Shown: positions 1 to 6,534 of the stretch, one piece after another
How positions within the stretch are numbered: position 1 is the stretch's first letter
Layout of the letters: each line of letters starts with the position of its first letter
Source of the DNA: WRKB01 sp031551145
Lineage (GTDB): Bacteria > Desulfobacterota > Desulfovibrionia > Desulfovibrionales > Desulfovibrionaceae
DNA: 9,343 bases
Assembly (NCBI GenBank): GCA_031551145.1
Contig: JAVBNZ010000064.1
Coordinates: 1 to 9,343, forward strand
Reading direction: 5' to 3'
The notes under the pieces: model-generated
Database searches by the model: none
What the model saw: the letters and a program-made list of their open reading frames with translations, nothing else
Told to the model about the DNA's origin: nothing
Position numbers and translations under genes: made by a program

Positions 1-43
1 ATGCAAGGAGCGGGCCGGCGCGCGGCAAATCCCTCTTTCACCC

Positions 44-71
44 TTGACGAATGCCCGAACAGGCTTAGATA
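44..71 (+). promoter_or_regulatory. candidate promoter of the cbpA-cbpM-clpB operon
   Basis: A TTGACG hexamer at 44–49 is followed, 16 bp later, by a weak TAGATA at 66–71. This would start a transcript near position 78 and give a leader of about 33 nt before cbpA. The -35 part reads CCCTTGAC, which also suits the CTTGAA-type -35 box of heat-shock sigma-32, and chaperone operons are often under that factor. The -10 part does not resemble the E. coli CCCCAT-type box, so the sigma class cannot be decided. No CIRCE element (HrcA operator) is visible. Nothing else is recognised in bases 1–110. Confidence 0.35.
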
Positions 72-110
72 TCTGCAGAGTCACTCAGTTTCGTTCCTAA
101 GGGGAAAAAC

Positions 111-1043
111 ATGGCCGTTTCCTATAAGGATTACTACCGGCTTCTGGGGGTGTCCCGCTCCGCCTCGGCGGACGAAATCTCCAAAGCTTTCAAAAAACTC
201 GCCCGCACGCATCACCCGGATCTCAACGCCGGTGACGCCAAGGCCGAGGAAAAATTCAAGGAGATCAACGAAGCGTACGAGGTGCTCAAAGACCCGGAAA
301 AACGAAAGCTCTATGACCAGCTCGGCCACAACTGGCAGCACGGGCAGCAATTTCAGGGCGCGCCGGGCTTCGAGAACATTCGCTTCAACTTCGGCGGCGG
401 GGGAGCCGACGCTTCGGGCTTCAGCGATTTTTTCGAGACGATTTTCGGCCAGGCCGCCGGCAGGCAGGGCGGCTTCGGCCCCGATCCCTTCGGCGGCTTT
501 TCTTCCCGTCCCCGCCGGGGCCGGGACGTGGAGGCCGAATTTCAGATTTCCCTTGAGGATGCCGTCAAAGGCGGCCGGCGCACGCTTTCGCTGACCGGCT
601 CCGCCGGGGAGCGCACCCTGGAGGTCAATATTCCGGCGGGCGTGCGCGAAGGAGCGAAACTGCGCCTGGCCGGGCAGGGCGGCACCGCGTCCGGCGGCGG
701 CGCGGCGGGCGATCTGTTTCTGCATATCCGCCTCGCGCCCCATCCGCTCTTTCACGTGGACGGGCAAAACCTGATCCACGATCTGCCGCTCGCTCCCTGG
801 GAGGCGGCCCTGGGCGGCAAGGTGCGCGTGCCCACCCTGGAGGGTGAAGTGGAATTGAGCATCGCGCCCGGCAGTTCGTCGGGCCGCAGGTACCGCCTGC
901 GCGGCAAAGGGCTGGGCGCGGGAACCGAGCGCGGCGATTTGCTGGTGCGGGTGCAGATCCTTGTGCCTCAAAATATTTCGGACGAGGAGCGGCGGCTGTG
1001 GACGGAGCTTGCCGCCGCTTCCGGCTTCACGCCCAGAGCCTGA
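111..1043 (+). CDS. cbpA: CbpA-type (class B) DnaJ co-chaperone
   Basis: This 310-residue J-protein stimulates DnaK ATPase and delivers misfolded clients to it in the cytoplasm. The J-domain covers about residues 5–70, with the diagnostic HPD triad at 35–37. A Gly/Phe-rich linker follows at about 75–135, containing FNFGGGG and FSDFFETIFG. Two beta-rich client-binding domains occupy about 138–300. The four CxxCxGxG zinc-finger repeats of class A DnaJ are absent, so this is the CbpA/class B form, and the length is normal for that type. The ATG at 111 has an AGGGG ribosome site at 100–104, and the J-domain begins immediately after it. The next gene, 12 nt downstream, encodes the CbpM-like modulator, which supports the CbpA assignment over generic DnaJ. 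Confidence 0.93.
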   Translation: MAVSYKDYYRLLGVSRSASADEISKAFKKLARTHHPDLNAGDAKAEEKFKEINEAYEVLKDPEKRKLYDQLGHNWQHGQQFQGAPGFENIRFNFGGGGADASGFSDFFETIFGQAAGRQGGFGPDPFGGFSSRPRRGRDVEAEFQISLEDAVKGGRRTLSLTGSAGERTLEVNIPAGVREGAKLRLAGQGGTASGGGAAGDLFLHIRLAPHPLFHVDGQNLIHDLPLAPWEAALGGKVRVPTLEGEVELSIAPGSSSGRRYRLRGKGLGAGTERGDLLVRVQILVPQNISDEERRLWTELAAASGFTPRA

Positions 1044-1055
1044 GGGGGAATCATC

Positions 1056-1364
1056 ATGAAAGACCAATGTCCCGAAAGCCTGCCCGTGCGCTCGCAATAT
1101 CTGGCCTGGGCGGAATTTACGCAGATCACCGGCATCCATCCCTCGCGCATCGGCGAGCTTTTGGAGATAGGCTGGATAGAAAGCGCGGCGGCCCCGGATT
1201 ACCTGTTCCGGGAAGCGGACGTCTATCGCGTGCGCAAGCTTGAACGCATCTGCGCGGATTTTGAACTCCCCGTGCTCGGCGGCGTGATCATCGTCGATCT
1301 TCTGGATCGCATCGACATGCTGGAGAGCAAGGTGCGGGAATTGAACAGTTTGTTGGGGAGGTAA
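1056..1364 (+). CDS. cbpM: CbpM-like chaperone modulator (MerR-type HTH)
   Basis: A 102-residue protein. Residues about 17–60 form a MerR-like winged-helix segment (FTQITGIHPSRIGELLEIGW), followed by a Tyr/Phe-rich wing. The C-terminal third is a helical coiled coil ending in DMLESKVRELNSLLGR. In E. coli, CbpM binds the J-domain of CbpA and blocks its stimulation of DnaK. The gene position between cbpA and clpB, the size and the fold all match. The start at 1056 has a GAGGGG ribosome site at 1042–1047 that overlaps the cbpA stop, implying translational coupling. A DNA-binding MerR regulator of the same operon (HspR-like role) is the main alternative. HspR proteins are usually longer, so the modulator role is preferred, though sequence divergence from the E. 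coli protein is large. Confidence 0.8.
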   Translation: MKDQCPESLPVRSQYLAWAEFTQITGIHPSRIGELLEIGWIESAAAPDYLFREADVYRVRKLERICADFELPVLGGVIIVDLLDRIDMLESKVRELNSLLGR

Positions 1365-1367
1365 GGT

Positions 1368-2594
1368 ATGGATACGGGTAAATTCACGGAAAAAGCGCGC
1401 CAGGGCCTCGGCGAGGCGCAGGCGCTCGCGGCCCGCATGGGGCACCAGGAAGTGGACGTGGAGCACCTGGCTCTTGCGCTCTCCACGCAGGACCAGGGGC
1501 TTGTGCCGCGCATACTGGAACATATGGGCATCAACCCCCGGGCCTTCGGGGCCGCGCTGGAAGAGCAGTGCAAAAAACGTCCCGCGGTGTCCGGGCCGGG
1601 AGTGGAGGCGGACAAGTTCGTGGTTTCGCAACGCCTGGCCGCCGCGCTGGGCGCGGCGCAAAGCGAGGCCCGCGCCGCGAAGGACGAATATTTGAGCGTG
1701 GACCGTATTTTCGCCGCGCTGGTCAAACAGCCGTCAGGCACGGCCCTGGGCGGCGTGTGCCGGGAGTACAAATGCACGCCCGAAGCCTTTACGGCGGCCA
1801 TGCAGGAGCTGCGCAAGGGCGCGCGGGTCACTTCGGCCACGCCGGAAAACACGTTCGACGCGCTGTCCAAATACGGCCGGGATCTGGTGGAGGCCGCCCG
1901 CAAGGGCAAGCTTGACCCGGTTATCGGGCGCGACGCCGAAATACGGCGCACCATACGCATCCTTTCGCGGCGCACCAAGAACAACCCCGTGCTGATCGGC
2001 GAGGCCGGCGTGGGCAAAACCGCCATCGTCGAGGGCCTGGCCTTCCGCATCCTCAAGGGCGACGTGCCCGAGGGCCTGAAGGACAAAAGCCTCTATGCCC
2101 TGGACATGGGCGCGCTCATCGCCGGGGCCAAGTTCCGGGGCGAGTTCGAAGAACGCCTGAAGGCCGTGCTCAACGAGGTGGAACAGTCCGAAGGGCGCAC
2201 GCTGCTTTTTATCGACGAACTGCACAACATTGTGGGCGCGGGCAAGAGCGAAGGCGCGATGGACGCCGGCAACCTGCTCAAGCCCATGCTGGCCAGGGGC
2301 GAGCTGCACTGCATCGGCGCGACCACGCTGGACGAATACCGCAAGCATATCGAAAAAGACCCCGCCCTGGAACGGCGCTTCCAGCCCGTGCTGGTGGACG
2401 AGCCCACGGTGGAGGACACGATTTCCATCCTGCGCGGCCTGAAAGAACGCTTCGAAGTGCACCACGGCGTGCGCATCAGCGACTCCTCCATTGTGGAGGC
2501 GGTCACGCTTTCGCACCGTTATATCACGGACAGGCAACTGCCGGACAAGGCCATCGACCTCATCGACGAGGCCGCCGCGCTTACCCGCCCGTAA
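1368..2594 (+). CDS. clpB: ClpB N-terminal part: N-domain and first AAA+ domain
   Basis: If the stop at 2592–2594 is real, the translated product is 408 residues. Residues 1–145 form the Clp N-domain (two helical repeats, client binding). The first AAA+ module begins near 160. Its Walker A is GEAGVGKT at 211–218, its Walker B is LLFIDELH at 279–286, and an arginine-finger ERRF sits at 335–338. The pore-loop region is the GAKFRGEFEER stretch at about 253–263. The product ends at LTRP, just where the middle domain should begin. It would lack the DnaK-contacting coiled coil and the second ATPase ring, so disaggregation is not expected. Coding quality is normal up to the stop codon. The start overlaps the end of cbpM by proximity (3 nt gap), so translation is likely coupled. 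Confidence 0.85.
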   Translation: MDTGKFTEKARQGLGEAQALAARMGHQEVDVEHLALALSTQDQGLVPRILEHMGINPRAFGAALEEQCKKRPAVSGPGVEADKFVVSQRLAAALGAAQSEARAAKDEYLSVDRIFAALVKQPSGTALGGVCREYKCTPEAFTAAMQELRKGARVTSATPENTFDALSKYGRDLVEAARKGKLDPVIGRDAEIRRTIRILSRRTKNNPVLIGEAGVGKTAIVEGLAFRILKGDVPEGLKDKSLYALDMGALIAGAKFRGEFEERLKAVLNEVEQSEGRTLLFIDELHNIVGAGKSEGAMDAGNLLKPMLARGELHCIGATTLDEYRKHIEKDPALERRFQPVLVDEPTVEDTISILRGLKERFEVHHGVRISDSSIVEAVTLSHRYITDRQLPDKAIDLIDEAAALTRP

Positions 2595-2639
2595 ATCGAC
2601 TCTCTGCCGGCCGATCTGGACGAAGCCGAGCGCAAGCTC

Positions 2640-3968
2640 ATGCAGCTTGAAATCGAGCGCGAAGCCCTGCGCAAGGAAACGGACGAAGCCTCGCGCGAAC
2701 GCCTGCGCCGGCTGGAAAGCGAACTGGAAGATCTGCGCGTGGAGCGCGACGAACTGCGCACCCGCTGGGAGGCCGAAAAAGGCTCCATCGACGCCGTGCG
2801 CAAACTCAAGGAAGATATCGAGCGCACCCGTCTGGCCATAGAGGAGGCGGAGCGGGCCTATGATCTCAACAGGGCGGCGGAACTCAAATACTCCACGCTG
2901 CTCAACCTGGAAAAAGCCCTGGCAAAGGCCGAGGCCGCCGAAAAGGACGGCCCCCGCCTGCTGAAGGAGGAAGTGCGGCCCGACGACGTGGCGGAAATCG
3001 TCTCCCGCTGGACGGGCATTCCGGTTACGCGCCTGATGGAGGCGGAGCGGGAAAAGCTGCTGCGCCTGCCGGAAGAACTGCACAAGCGCGTCGTGGGCCA
3101 GGACGAGGCCGTGAGCGCGGTTTCCGACGCCGTGCTGCGCGCCAGGGCGGGCATTTCCGATCCCGCGCGGCCCACGGGCTCCTTCATCTTTCTCGGTCCC
3201 ACGGGCGTCGGCAAAACCGAGCTGTGCAAGGCCCTGGCCGAGGCGTTGTTCGACACCGAGGCCAACATGGTGCGTCTGGACATGAGCGAGTATATGGAAA
3301 AACATTCCGTATCCCGGCTCATCGGCGCGCCTCCGGGCTATGTGGGCTACGACGAAGGCGGCCAGCTTACCGAGGCCGTGCGCCGCAAGCCCTATGCCGT
3401 GGTGCTGTTCGATGAAATCGAAAAGGCGCACCCGGACGTGTTCAACATTCTGCTGCAGATTCTCGACGACGGCCGACTGACCGACAACCAGGGCCGCACC
3501 GTGGATTTCCGCAACACCATCCTGATTATGACCTCCAACATCGGTTCGCTCCTGCTGCTGGAGGGCATAGGCCCTGACGGTCTGCTCGACGCGCGCGCGC
3601 GGGAACAGGTGCTGGAGGAACTGCGCCGGCATTTCCGGCCGGAGTTCCTCAACCGGGTGGACGAAACCGTGCTTTTCACGCCCCTGCGGCGGGAAGAAGT
3701 GGGCAGAATAGTGGAGTTGCAGGCGCAGCGGCTCAAGAAGCGCCTGGAAGAACGCAACATCGGCCTGGAACTGAGCCCCGAGGCCAAAGCCTTTATCGCC
3801 GAGGCGGCCTATGATCCGGTCTACGGGGCGCGTCCGCTCAAGCGCTACATGCAGCAGCACGTGGAAACGCCCCTGTCGCGGCGCATCGTCGCCGGGGAGG
3901 TGCGCGACGGGCAGCGTTGCGTCGTGAGGCTGGAGCACGACGAAAAGCTTGTATTCTCTGTGGAGTAA
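2640..3968 (+). CDS. clpB: ClpB C-terminal part: middle domain and second AAA+ domain
   Basis: This is the same reading frame downstream of the TAA. The first Met is codon 425 of the full gene, 45 nt after the stop. It has no convincing ribosome site (only GAG in the preceding 15 nt), so independent translation is doubtful. The 442 residues comprise the charged heptad-rich middle coiled coil (about 1–105 here) and the WTGIPV linker at 124–129. The second AAA+ domain has Walker A GPTGVGKT at 186–193 and Walker B VVLFDEIE at 254–261. The family-typical GAPPGYVGYDEGG pore loop lies at 229–241, and sensor-1 TSN at 298–300. The YGARPLKRYMQQ sensor-2 motif sits near the end. All key residues are kept, so selection was acting until very recently. 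If the stop is a sequencing error, this is simply the second half of an intact ClpB. Confidence 0.8.
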   Translation: MQLEIEREALRKETDEASRERLRRLESELEDLRVERDELRTRWEAEKGSIDAVRKLKEDIERTRLAIEEAERAYDLNRAAELKYSTLLNLEKALAKAEAAEKDGPRLLKEEVRPDDVAEIVSRWTGIPVTRLMEAEREKLLRLPEELHKRVVGQDEAVSAVSDAVLRARAGISDPARPTGSFIFLGPTGVGKTELCKALAEALFDTEANMVRLDMSEYMEKHSVSRLIGAPPGYVGYDEGGQLTEAVRRKPYAVVLFDEIEKAHPDVFNILLQILDDGRLTDNQGRTVDFRNTILIMTSNIGSLLLLEGIGPDGLLDARAREQVLEELRRHFRPEFLNRVDETVLFTPLRREEVGRIVELQAQRLKKRLEERNIGLELSPEAKAFIAEAAYDPVYGARPLKRYMQQHVETPLSRRIVAGEVRDGQRCVVRLEHDEKLVFSVE

Positions 3969-3977
3969 TTTTATTAT
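3949..3977 (+). promoter_or_regulatory. candidate glmU promoter overlapping clpB end
   Basis: TTGTAT (3949–3954), a 17 bp spacer, and TATTAT (3972–3977, five of six to the -10 consensus) make a plausible sigma-70 promoter. The predicted start, near 3984, would fall inside the clpB terminator stem, so the glmU transcript would carry only the second half of the hairpin. glmU needs its own promoter because a strong terminator stands between it and clpB. The -35 match is weak (three of six). Confidence 0.35.
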
Positions 3978-4011
3978 AAAAGCTCCGGCGAAAACCGCCG
4001 GAGCTTTTTTT
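3977..4011 (+). terminator. intrinsic terminator after clpB
   Basis: A perfect 10 bp stem, AGCTCCGGCG (3981–3990) with CGCCGGAGCT (3996–4005), closes an AAAAC loop and is followed by a seven-T tract (4005–4011). A/T bases before the stem (3977–3980) can extend it against the T tract. It lies 9–12 nt after the clpB stop and closes the chaperone operon. Confidence 0.93.
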
Positions 4012-4034
4012 CGCATCTGAATCCGGAGAAGATC

Positions 4035-5417
4035 ATGGCTCAACGCGTCGGGGCGCTTGTGCTTGCGGCGGGCAAGGGCACGCGCATGCATTCGGACACG
4101 CCCAAAGTGCTGCAGACCCTGCTCGGCGAACCCCTGCTGCGCTGCGTTGTCGAGGCGCTCCGCCCCCTGTTCGGGGAAGAGGTGTGGGCGGTCATCGGCC
4201 ACAGGGCCGACAGGGTGCGCGCGGCCTTTGCCGGCGATTTTCCACGCTTTGTGGAACAGAAGGAGCAGCTCGGCACCGGGCACGCCCTGGTCACGGCCCT
4301 GCCGGCGCTGTTGGAGTCCGGCTGCGAATGCGTTCTGGTGGTCAACGGCGACGCTCCCCTGGTTTCCACGGATCTGCTGACGGATTTTCTGCGCCGGTCC
4401 GGAGGGGCGGATCTGGCCTTTGCCACGCTGCGTCTGCCCGAAGCGGGCGATTACGGCCGCGTGGTGCGCAGGGATGGGCAGGCGCGGGCCATCGTCGAAG
4501 CCAAGGACTATGATCCGGCCCTGCACGGCCCGGTGAGCGGCGAGGTCAACGCCGGACTCTACCTTTTCCACCTGGAAACCGCGCAAAAGCTGCTTCCCGG
4601 CCTTTCCCGCAGCAACAAGAGCGGCGAATATTATATTACGGACCTGATCGCTCCCGCCGTCGCGGCCGGCTGCGACGTGCGCGGCCTGGAATGCGGCGAC
4701 GCCCCCGAGCTTTTCGGCATCAACTCGCCGGAGGAACTGGCGCGTTCCGAGGAATTTCTGCGTGCCCGCATTGTGCGGGATCTGCTGCGTTCCGGGGTTA
4801 TTCTGCATGCGCCGGATGCCGTGCGCGTGGGACCGCGCGCGCTTGTTGCGCCCGGAGCGGAACTGTCCGGCCCCTGCGAAATCTACGGCGCAAGCCGGGT
4901 GGAGCAGGGCGCGCGCATCGAATCCCACTGCGTGCTGCTCGATTCCCATGTGGATAGGGGCGCGCGCGTCCGTTCCTTCAGCCATCTCGAGGGCGCGCGG
5001 CTGGAAGCCGGCGCCGCGGCCGGCCCCTTTGCCCGCCTGCGCCCCGGCGCCGTGCTTGAGGAAGACGCGCGCATCGGCAATTTTGTGGAAATGAAGCAGG
5101 CCCGCCTGCGCAAGGGCGCGAAAGCCGGCCACCTTTCCTACATCGGCGACGCCGACGTGGGCGAAAAAGCCAATGTGGGCGCGGGCACCATCACCTGCAA
5201 CTACGACGGCGCGCGCAAGCACAAAACAGTGATAGGGGATCGCGCCTTTATCGGCAGCAATACGGCTTTGGTCGCGCCCGTTCACGTGGGCGCGGACAGT
5301 CTGGTCGGGGCGGGCTCGGTCGTTACGCAGAACGTTCCCGACGGTGAAATGGCCATTGCCCGGGGGCGGCAGCGCAACCTGCCCCGCAGACGGATCAGTC
5401 GAGATCTTCCCGAATAA
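4035..5417 (+). CDS. glmU: GlmU, bifunctional GlcNAc-1-P uridyltransferase / GlcN-1-P acetyltransferase
   Basis: This 460-residue cytoplasmic enzyme acetylates glucosamine-1-phosphate and then uridylates it to give UDP-GlcNAc, the precursor of peptidoglycan and lipid A. The N-terminal nucleotidyltransferase (about 1–230) shows LAAGKGTRM at 10–18, Lys24, EQLGTGHAL at 77–85, NGDAPL at 104–109 and GEYYITD at 197–203. A linker helix leads to a left-handed beta-helix of hexapeptide repeats (about 255–450). That part carries the acetyltransferase signature GHLSYIGDA at 365–373, where His366 and Tyr369 match E. coli His363 and Tyr366. CNYDG follows at 388–392. Length is normal (456 in E. coli). The ATG at 4035 has GGAGA at 4025–4029 as its ribosome site. 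The gene follows the clpB terminator closely and probably leads the zapB-zapA-6S run. glmS and glmM are not nearby. Confidence 0.96.
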   Translation: MAQRVGALVLAAGKGTRMHSDTPKVLQTLLGEPLLRCVVEALRPLFGEEVWAVIGHRADRVRAAFAGDFPRFVEQKEQLGTGHALVTALPALLESGCECVLVVNGDAPLVSTDLLTDFLRRSGGADLAFATLRLPEAGDYGRVVRRDGQARAIVEAKDYDPALHGPVSGEVNAGLYLFHLETAQKLLPGLSRSNKSGEYYITDLIAPAVAAGCDVRGLECGDAPELFGINSPEELARSEEFLRARIVRDLLRSGVILHAPDAVRVGPRALVAPGAELSGPCEIYGASRVEQGARIESHCVLLDSHVDRGARVRSFSHLEGARLEAGAAAGPFARLRPGAVLEEDARIGNFVEMKQARLRKGAKAGHLSYIGDADVGEKANVGAGTITCNYDGARKHKTVIGDRAFIGSNTALVAPVHVGADSLVGAGSVVTQNVPDGEMAIARGRQRNLPRRRISRDLPE

Positions 5418-5472
5418 ATACGGGCCGCTTCGGCATCTTGCGTTCGCCCGCAAAGCATGGTAAATAAAAGAC

Positions 5473-5709
5473 ATGGAACCGTTAGATCTTCTCGAAAGCC
5501 GGATAGCGTCTCTGATTACGGAAATCGAGCTTCTGCGCGAAGAAAACGTCAAGCTGCGCGATCATGCCTCCACCGGCATGGCAACGTTGACGGAGGAAAA
5601 TTCTTTCCTCAGGCAGGCGCTGGAAGAAGAGCAGAGAGTGAAAGATGCCGTGCTGAAACGCATTGACGGTCTTTTGCAGCGCATCGAAAGCGTGGCCGGC
5701 GACGCCTAA
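5473..5709 (+). CDS. zapB: ZapB-like coiled-coil cell-division protein
   Basis: A 78-residue, highly charged helical protein with almost continuous leucine heptads from residue 5 to 72 (for example LLESRIASLITEIELLREEN). There is no membrane segment or enzymatic motif. Size and make-up match ZapB (81 residues in E. coli), a coiled coil that bundles FtsZ rings through ZapA. The next protein gene is zapA, which strengthens the call, since the sequence of a short coiled coil alone cannot prove orthology. The upstream in-frame stop at 5461–5463 makes ATG 5473 the first possible start. Its ribosome site is poor (only AAAAG), so expression may be low or depend on the glmU transcript 55 nt upstream. 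A SlyX-like protein is a less likely alternative. Confidence 0.65.
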   Translation: MEPLDLLESRIASLITEIELLREENVKLRDHASTGMATLTEENSFLRQALEEEQRVKDAVLKRIDGLLQRIESVAGDA

Positions 5710-5790
5710 GGCGCGTGTTCGGCGGGCCCGGCCCTGGAACGGGCGGGCATGCGGCGGTGAAAAGCCGCTTGTAGAATGTTTCGCGAAGCG

Positions 5791-5819
5791 TTGCGGCGTT
5801 GCGCGCACTTTTCTTTTAT
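5791..5819 (+). promoter_or_regulatory. weak candidate promoter for zapA and 6S RNA
   Basis: TTGCGG (5791–5796) and TTTTAT (5814–5819) are separated by 17 bp, just upstream of the zapA ribosome site, in the 138-nt gap between zapB and zapA. Matches are three and four of six. No better promoter is visible closer to the 6S RNA, so zapA and the RNA may share a transcript that is then processed. Confidence 0.22.
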
Positions 5820-5847
5820 TCGGCGCGCAAGGCCTGAAGGCACAGCC

Positions 5848-6108
5848 ATGCACAGCTTTAATCTAACCGTTCTCGGTCTTGATATTTCCTTCCGCGCCGA
5901 GGCTGATCTGGGGCGTGTGGAGAGCGCCAAAGCCCTTGTGGAGGAACGGTTTGAAAAACTCAGGCAGCATGGAGGACGCATCAGCAAGGAGGCTCTGCTT
6001 ACCTTCCTGGTGCTCGGCCTTGCGGATGACCTGCTACAGTCGCACAGGCAGACGGCCGATGTGCAGAATCGCATCGATGCCCTGCTGACGAAGATAGATG
6101 ACCTTTAG
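5848..6108 (+). CDS. zapA: ZapA, FtsZ-ring-associated protein
   Basis: An 86-residue cytoplasmic protein that cross-links FtsZ filaments and promotes Z-ring assembly. The N-terminal beta-strand module (FNLTVLGLDISFRAEAD, residues 4–20) is the ZapA domain signature. It is followed by a helical coiled coil running to DALLTKIDDL, by which ZapA dimers and tetramers form. The length fits the family (about 85–110). The frame is open further upstream to an ATG at 5776, but those 24 residues are Arg-rich and unlike ZapA. ATG 5848 instead has a good ribosome site, TGAAGG at 5835–5840, 7 nt away, so it is chosen. The 6S RNA begins about 23 nt after the stop, the same zapA–ssrS order as in E. coli and many proteobacteria. 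Confidence 0.88.
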   Translation: MHSFNLTVLGLDISFRAEADLGRVESAKALVEERFEKLRQHGGRISKEALLTFLVLGLADDLLQSHRQTADVQNRIDALLTKIDDL

Positions 6109-6130
6109 CGTGGCCAAAGCCGCGCTCCTT

Positions 6131-6310
6131 TCCCTGGAGTGTGCGTGATTGAAGCGTAGGCGCTGACCTCACAAGCATACAACAGGGGGCCGGGTGCTCC
6201 CCTCCCGTGTGCAGGCCCGCTTTGTGCGGGAAGCCTGACGGAGGGGCCAAGGCCCCCACCTGGGCAACCAGGTTTTGCGCCTGCTCTTCACACGGCGCTC
6301 TGGGGTTTTT
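6131..6310 (+). ncRNA. ssrS: 6S RNA (ssrS)
   Basis: About 180 nt that fold into the canonical 6S rod mimicking an open promoter, which traps sigma-70 RNA polymerase in slow growth. The closing stem pairs 6132–6148 with 6288–6305 (CCCTGGAG with CTCTGGGG at its base, some G-U pairs, one mismatch, one bulge). An inner stem pairs AGGCGC (6158–6163) with GCGCCT (6277–6282). The central bubble has an unpaired 5' side (about 6164–6184), while its 3' side folds into a small hairpin, ACCTGG–GCAA–CCAGGT (6258–6273), also typical of 6S. The terminal arm has GGGGGCC/GGCCCCC (6185–6191/6251–6257), CCCCTCC/GGAGGGG (6199–6205/6240–6246) and an apical CCCGC/GCGGG stem with a TTTGT loop. Five Ts follow the closing stem. 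Position directly after zapA supports the call. The exact ends are estimated, and no clear promoter lies just upstream. Confidence 0.88.
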
Positions 6311-6534
6311 CCTTTGTGCGCAGCCGCGCGCTTCAGGCGCGGCGCGGGTCTTCCCCCCTCCTCCATTGCCTCGGCGGAATATCGGTTCGCCCGTTTCCGT
6401 GCGTTTGCCGCGCGCAGGCAACCCTGCGCTCCGGCCTTTTTGTCCTTCGTGCCTTGCCCTTCGCGACGCGCTTTGCGGCGCATCCGGCGGGGGAACGTAT
6501 CGGGCCGCGCGCCCGTCACCATAAGGGGGGAACA

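Larger units (their letters stand above)
1368..3968 (+). pseudogene. clpB: clpB disaggregase gene interrupted by one in-frame stop
   Basis: Read through one TAA (2592–2594, codon 409), this frame encodes an 866-residue ClpB, the normal family length (about 857 in E. coli). ClpB is a hexameric AAA+ disaggregase that threads aggregated protein through its pore with DnaK and a J-protein; here the J-protein lies just upstream. All domains are present and in frame on both sides of the stop: N-domain, first AAA+ domain, middle coiled coil, second AAA+ domain and its C-terminal lid. The E. coli protein reads SSIRMQIDSKP at this point and the window reads AALTRP-stop-IDSLP, so the stop replaces a Gln or Glu codon by a single base change. 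The absence of any other lesion argues for a very recent mutation or a base-call error. The GGGGAGGT ribosome site at 1355–1362 gives a strong start. Confidence 0.85.

Noticed and set aside
1..594. Plus-strand open frame from the first base
   Set aside because: It overlaps cbpA out of frame and is an Arg/Ser/Pro-rich shadow; nothing supports it as a partial upstream gene.
81..1661. Minus-strand open frame of about 520 codons antisense to cbpA/cbpM
   Set aside because: Same cause: GC-biased codon use on the plus strand leaves the complementary frame open. The plus strand encodes a well-matched J-protein.
5424..5455. Possible terminator between glmU and the zapB-like gene
   Set aside because: Only short imperfect stems (GCCG/CGGC and TTGCG/CGCAA) and no T tract; more likely the genes are cotranscribed.
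1734..5552. Minus-strand open frame of over 1,200 codons antisense to clpB and glmU
   Set aside because: It is rich in His, Arg, Ala and Gln with no domain, crosses a terminator and two real genes, and arises from the strong third-position G/C bias of the plus-strand genes.
6316..6534. N-terminal extension of RNase Y from the upstream ATG
   Set aside because: The extra residues are Arg/Pro-rich and unlike the family. The ribosome site at 6523–6530 and the membrane helix place the start at GTG 6535.
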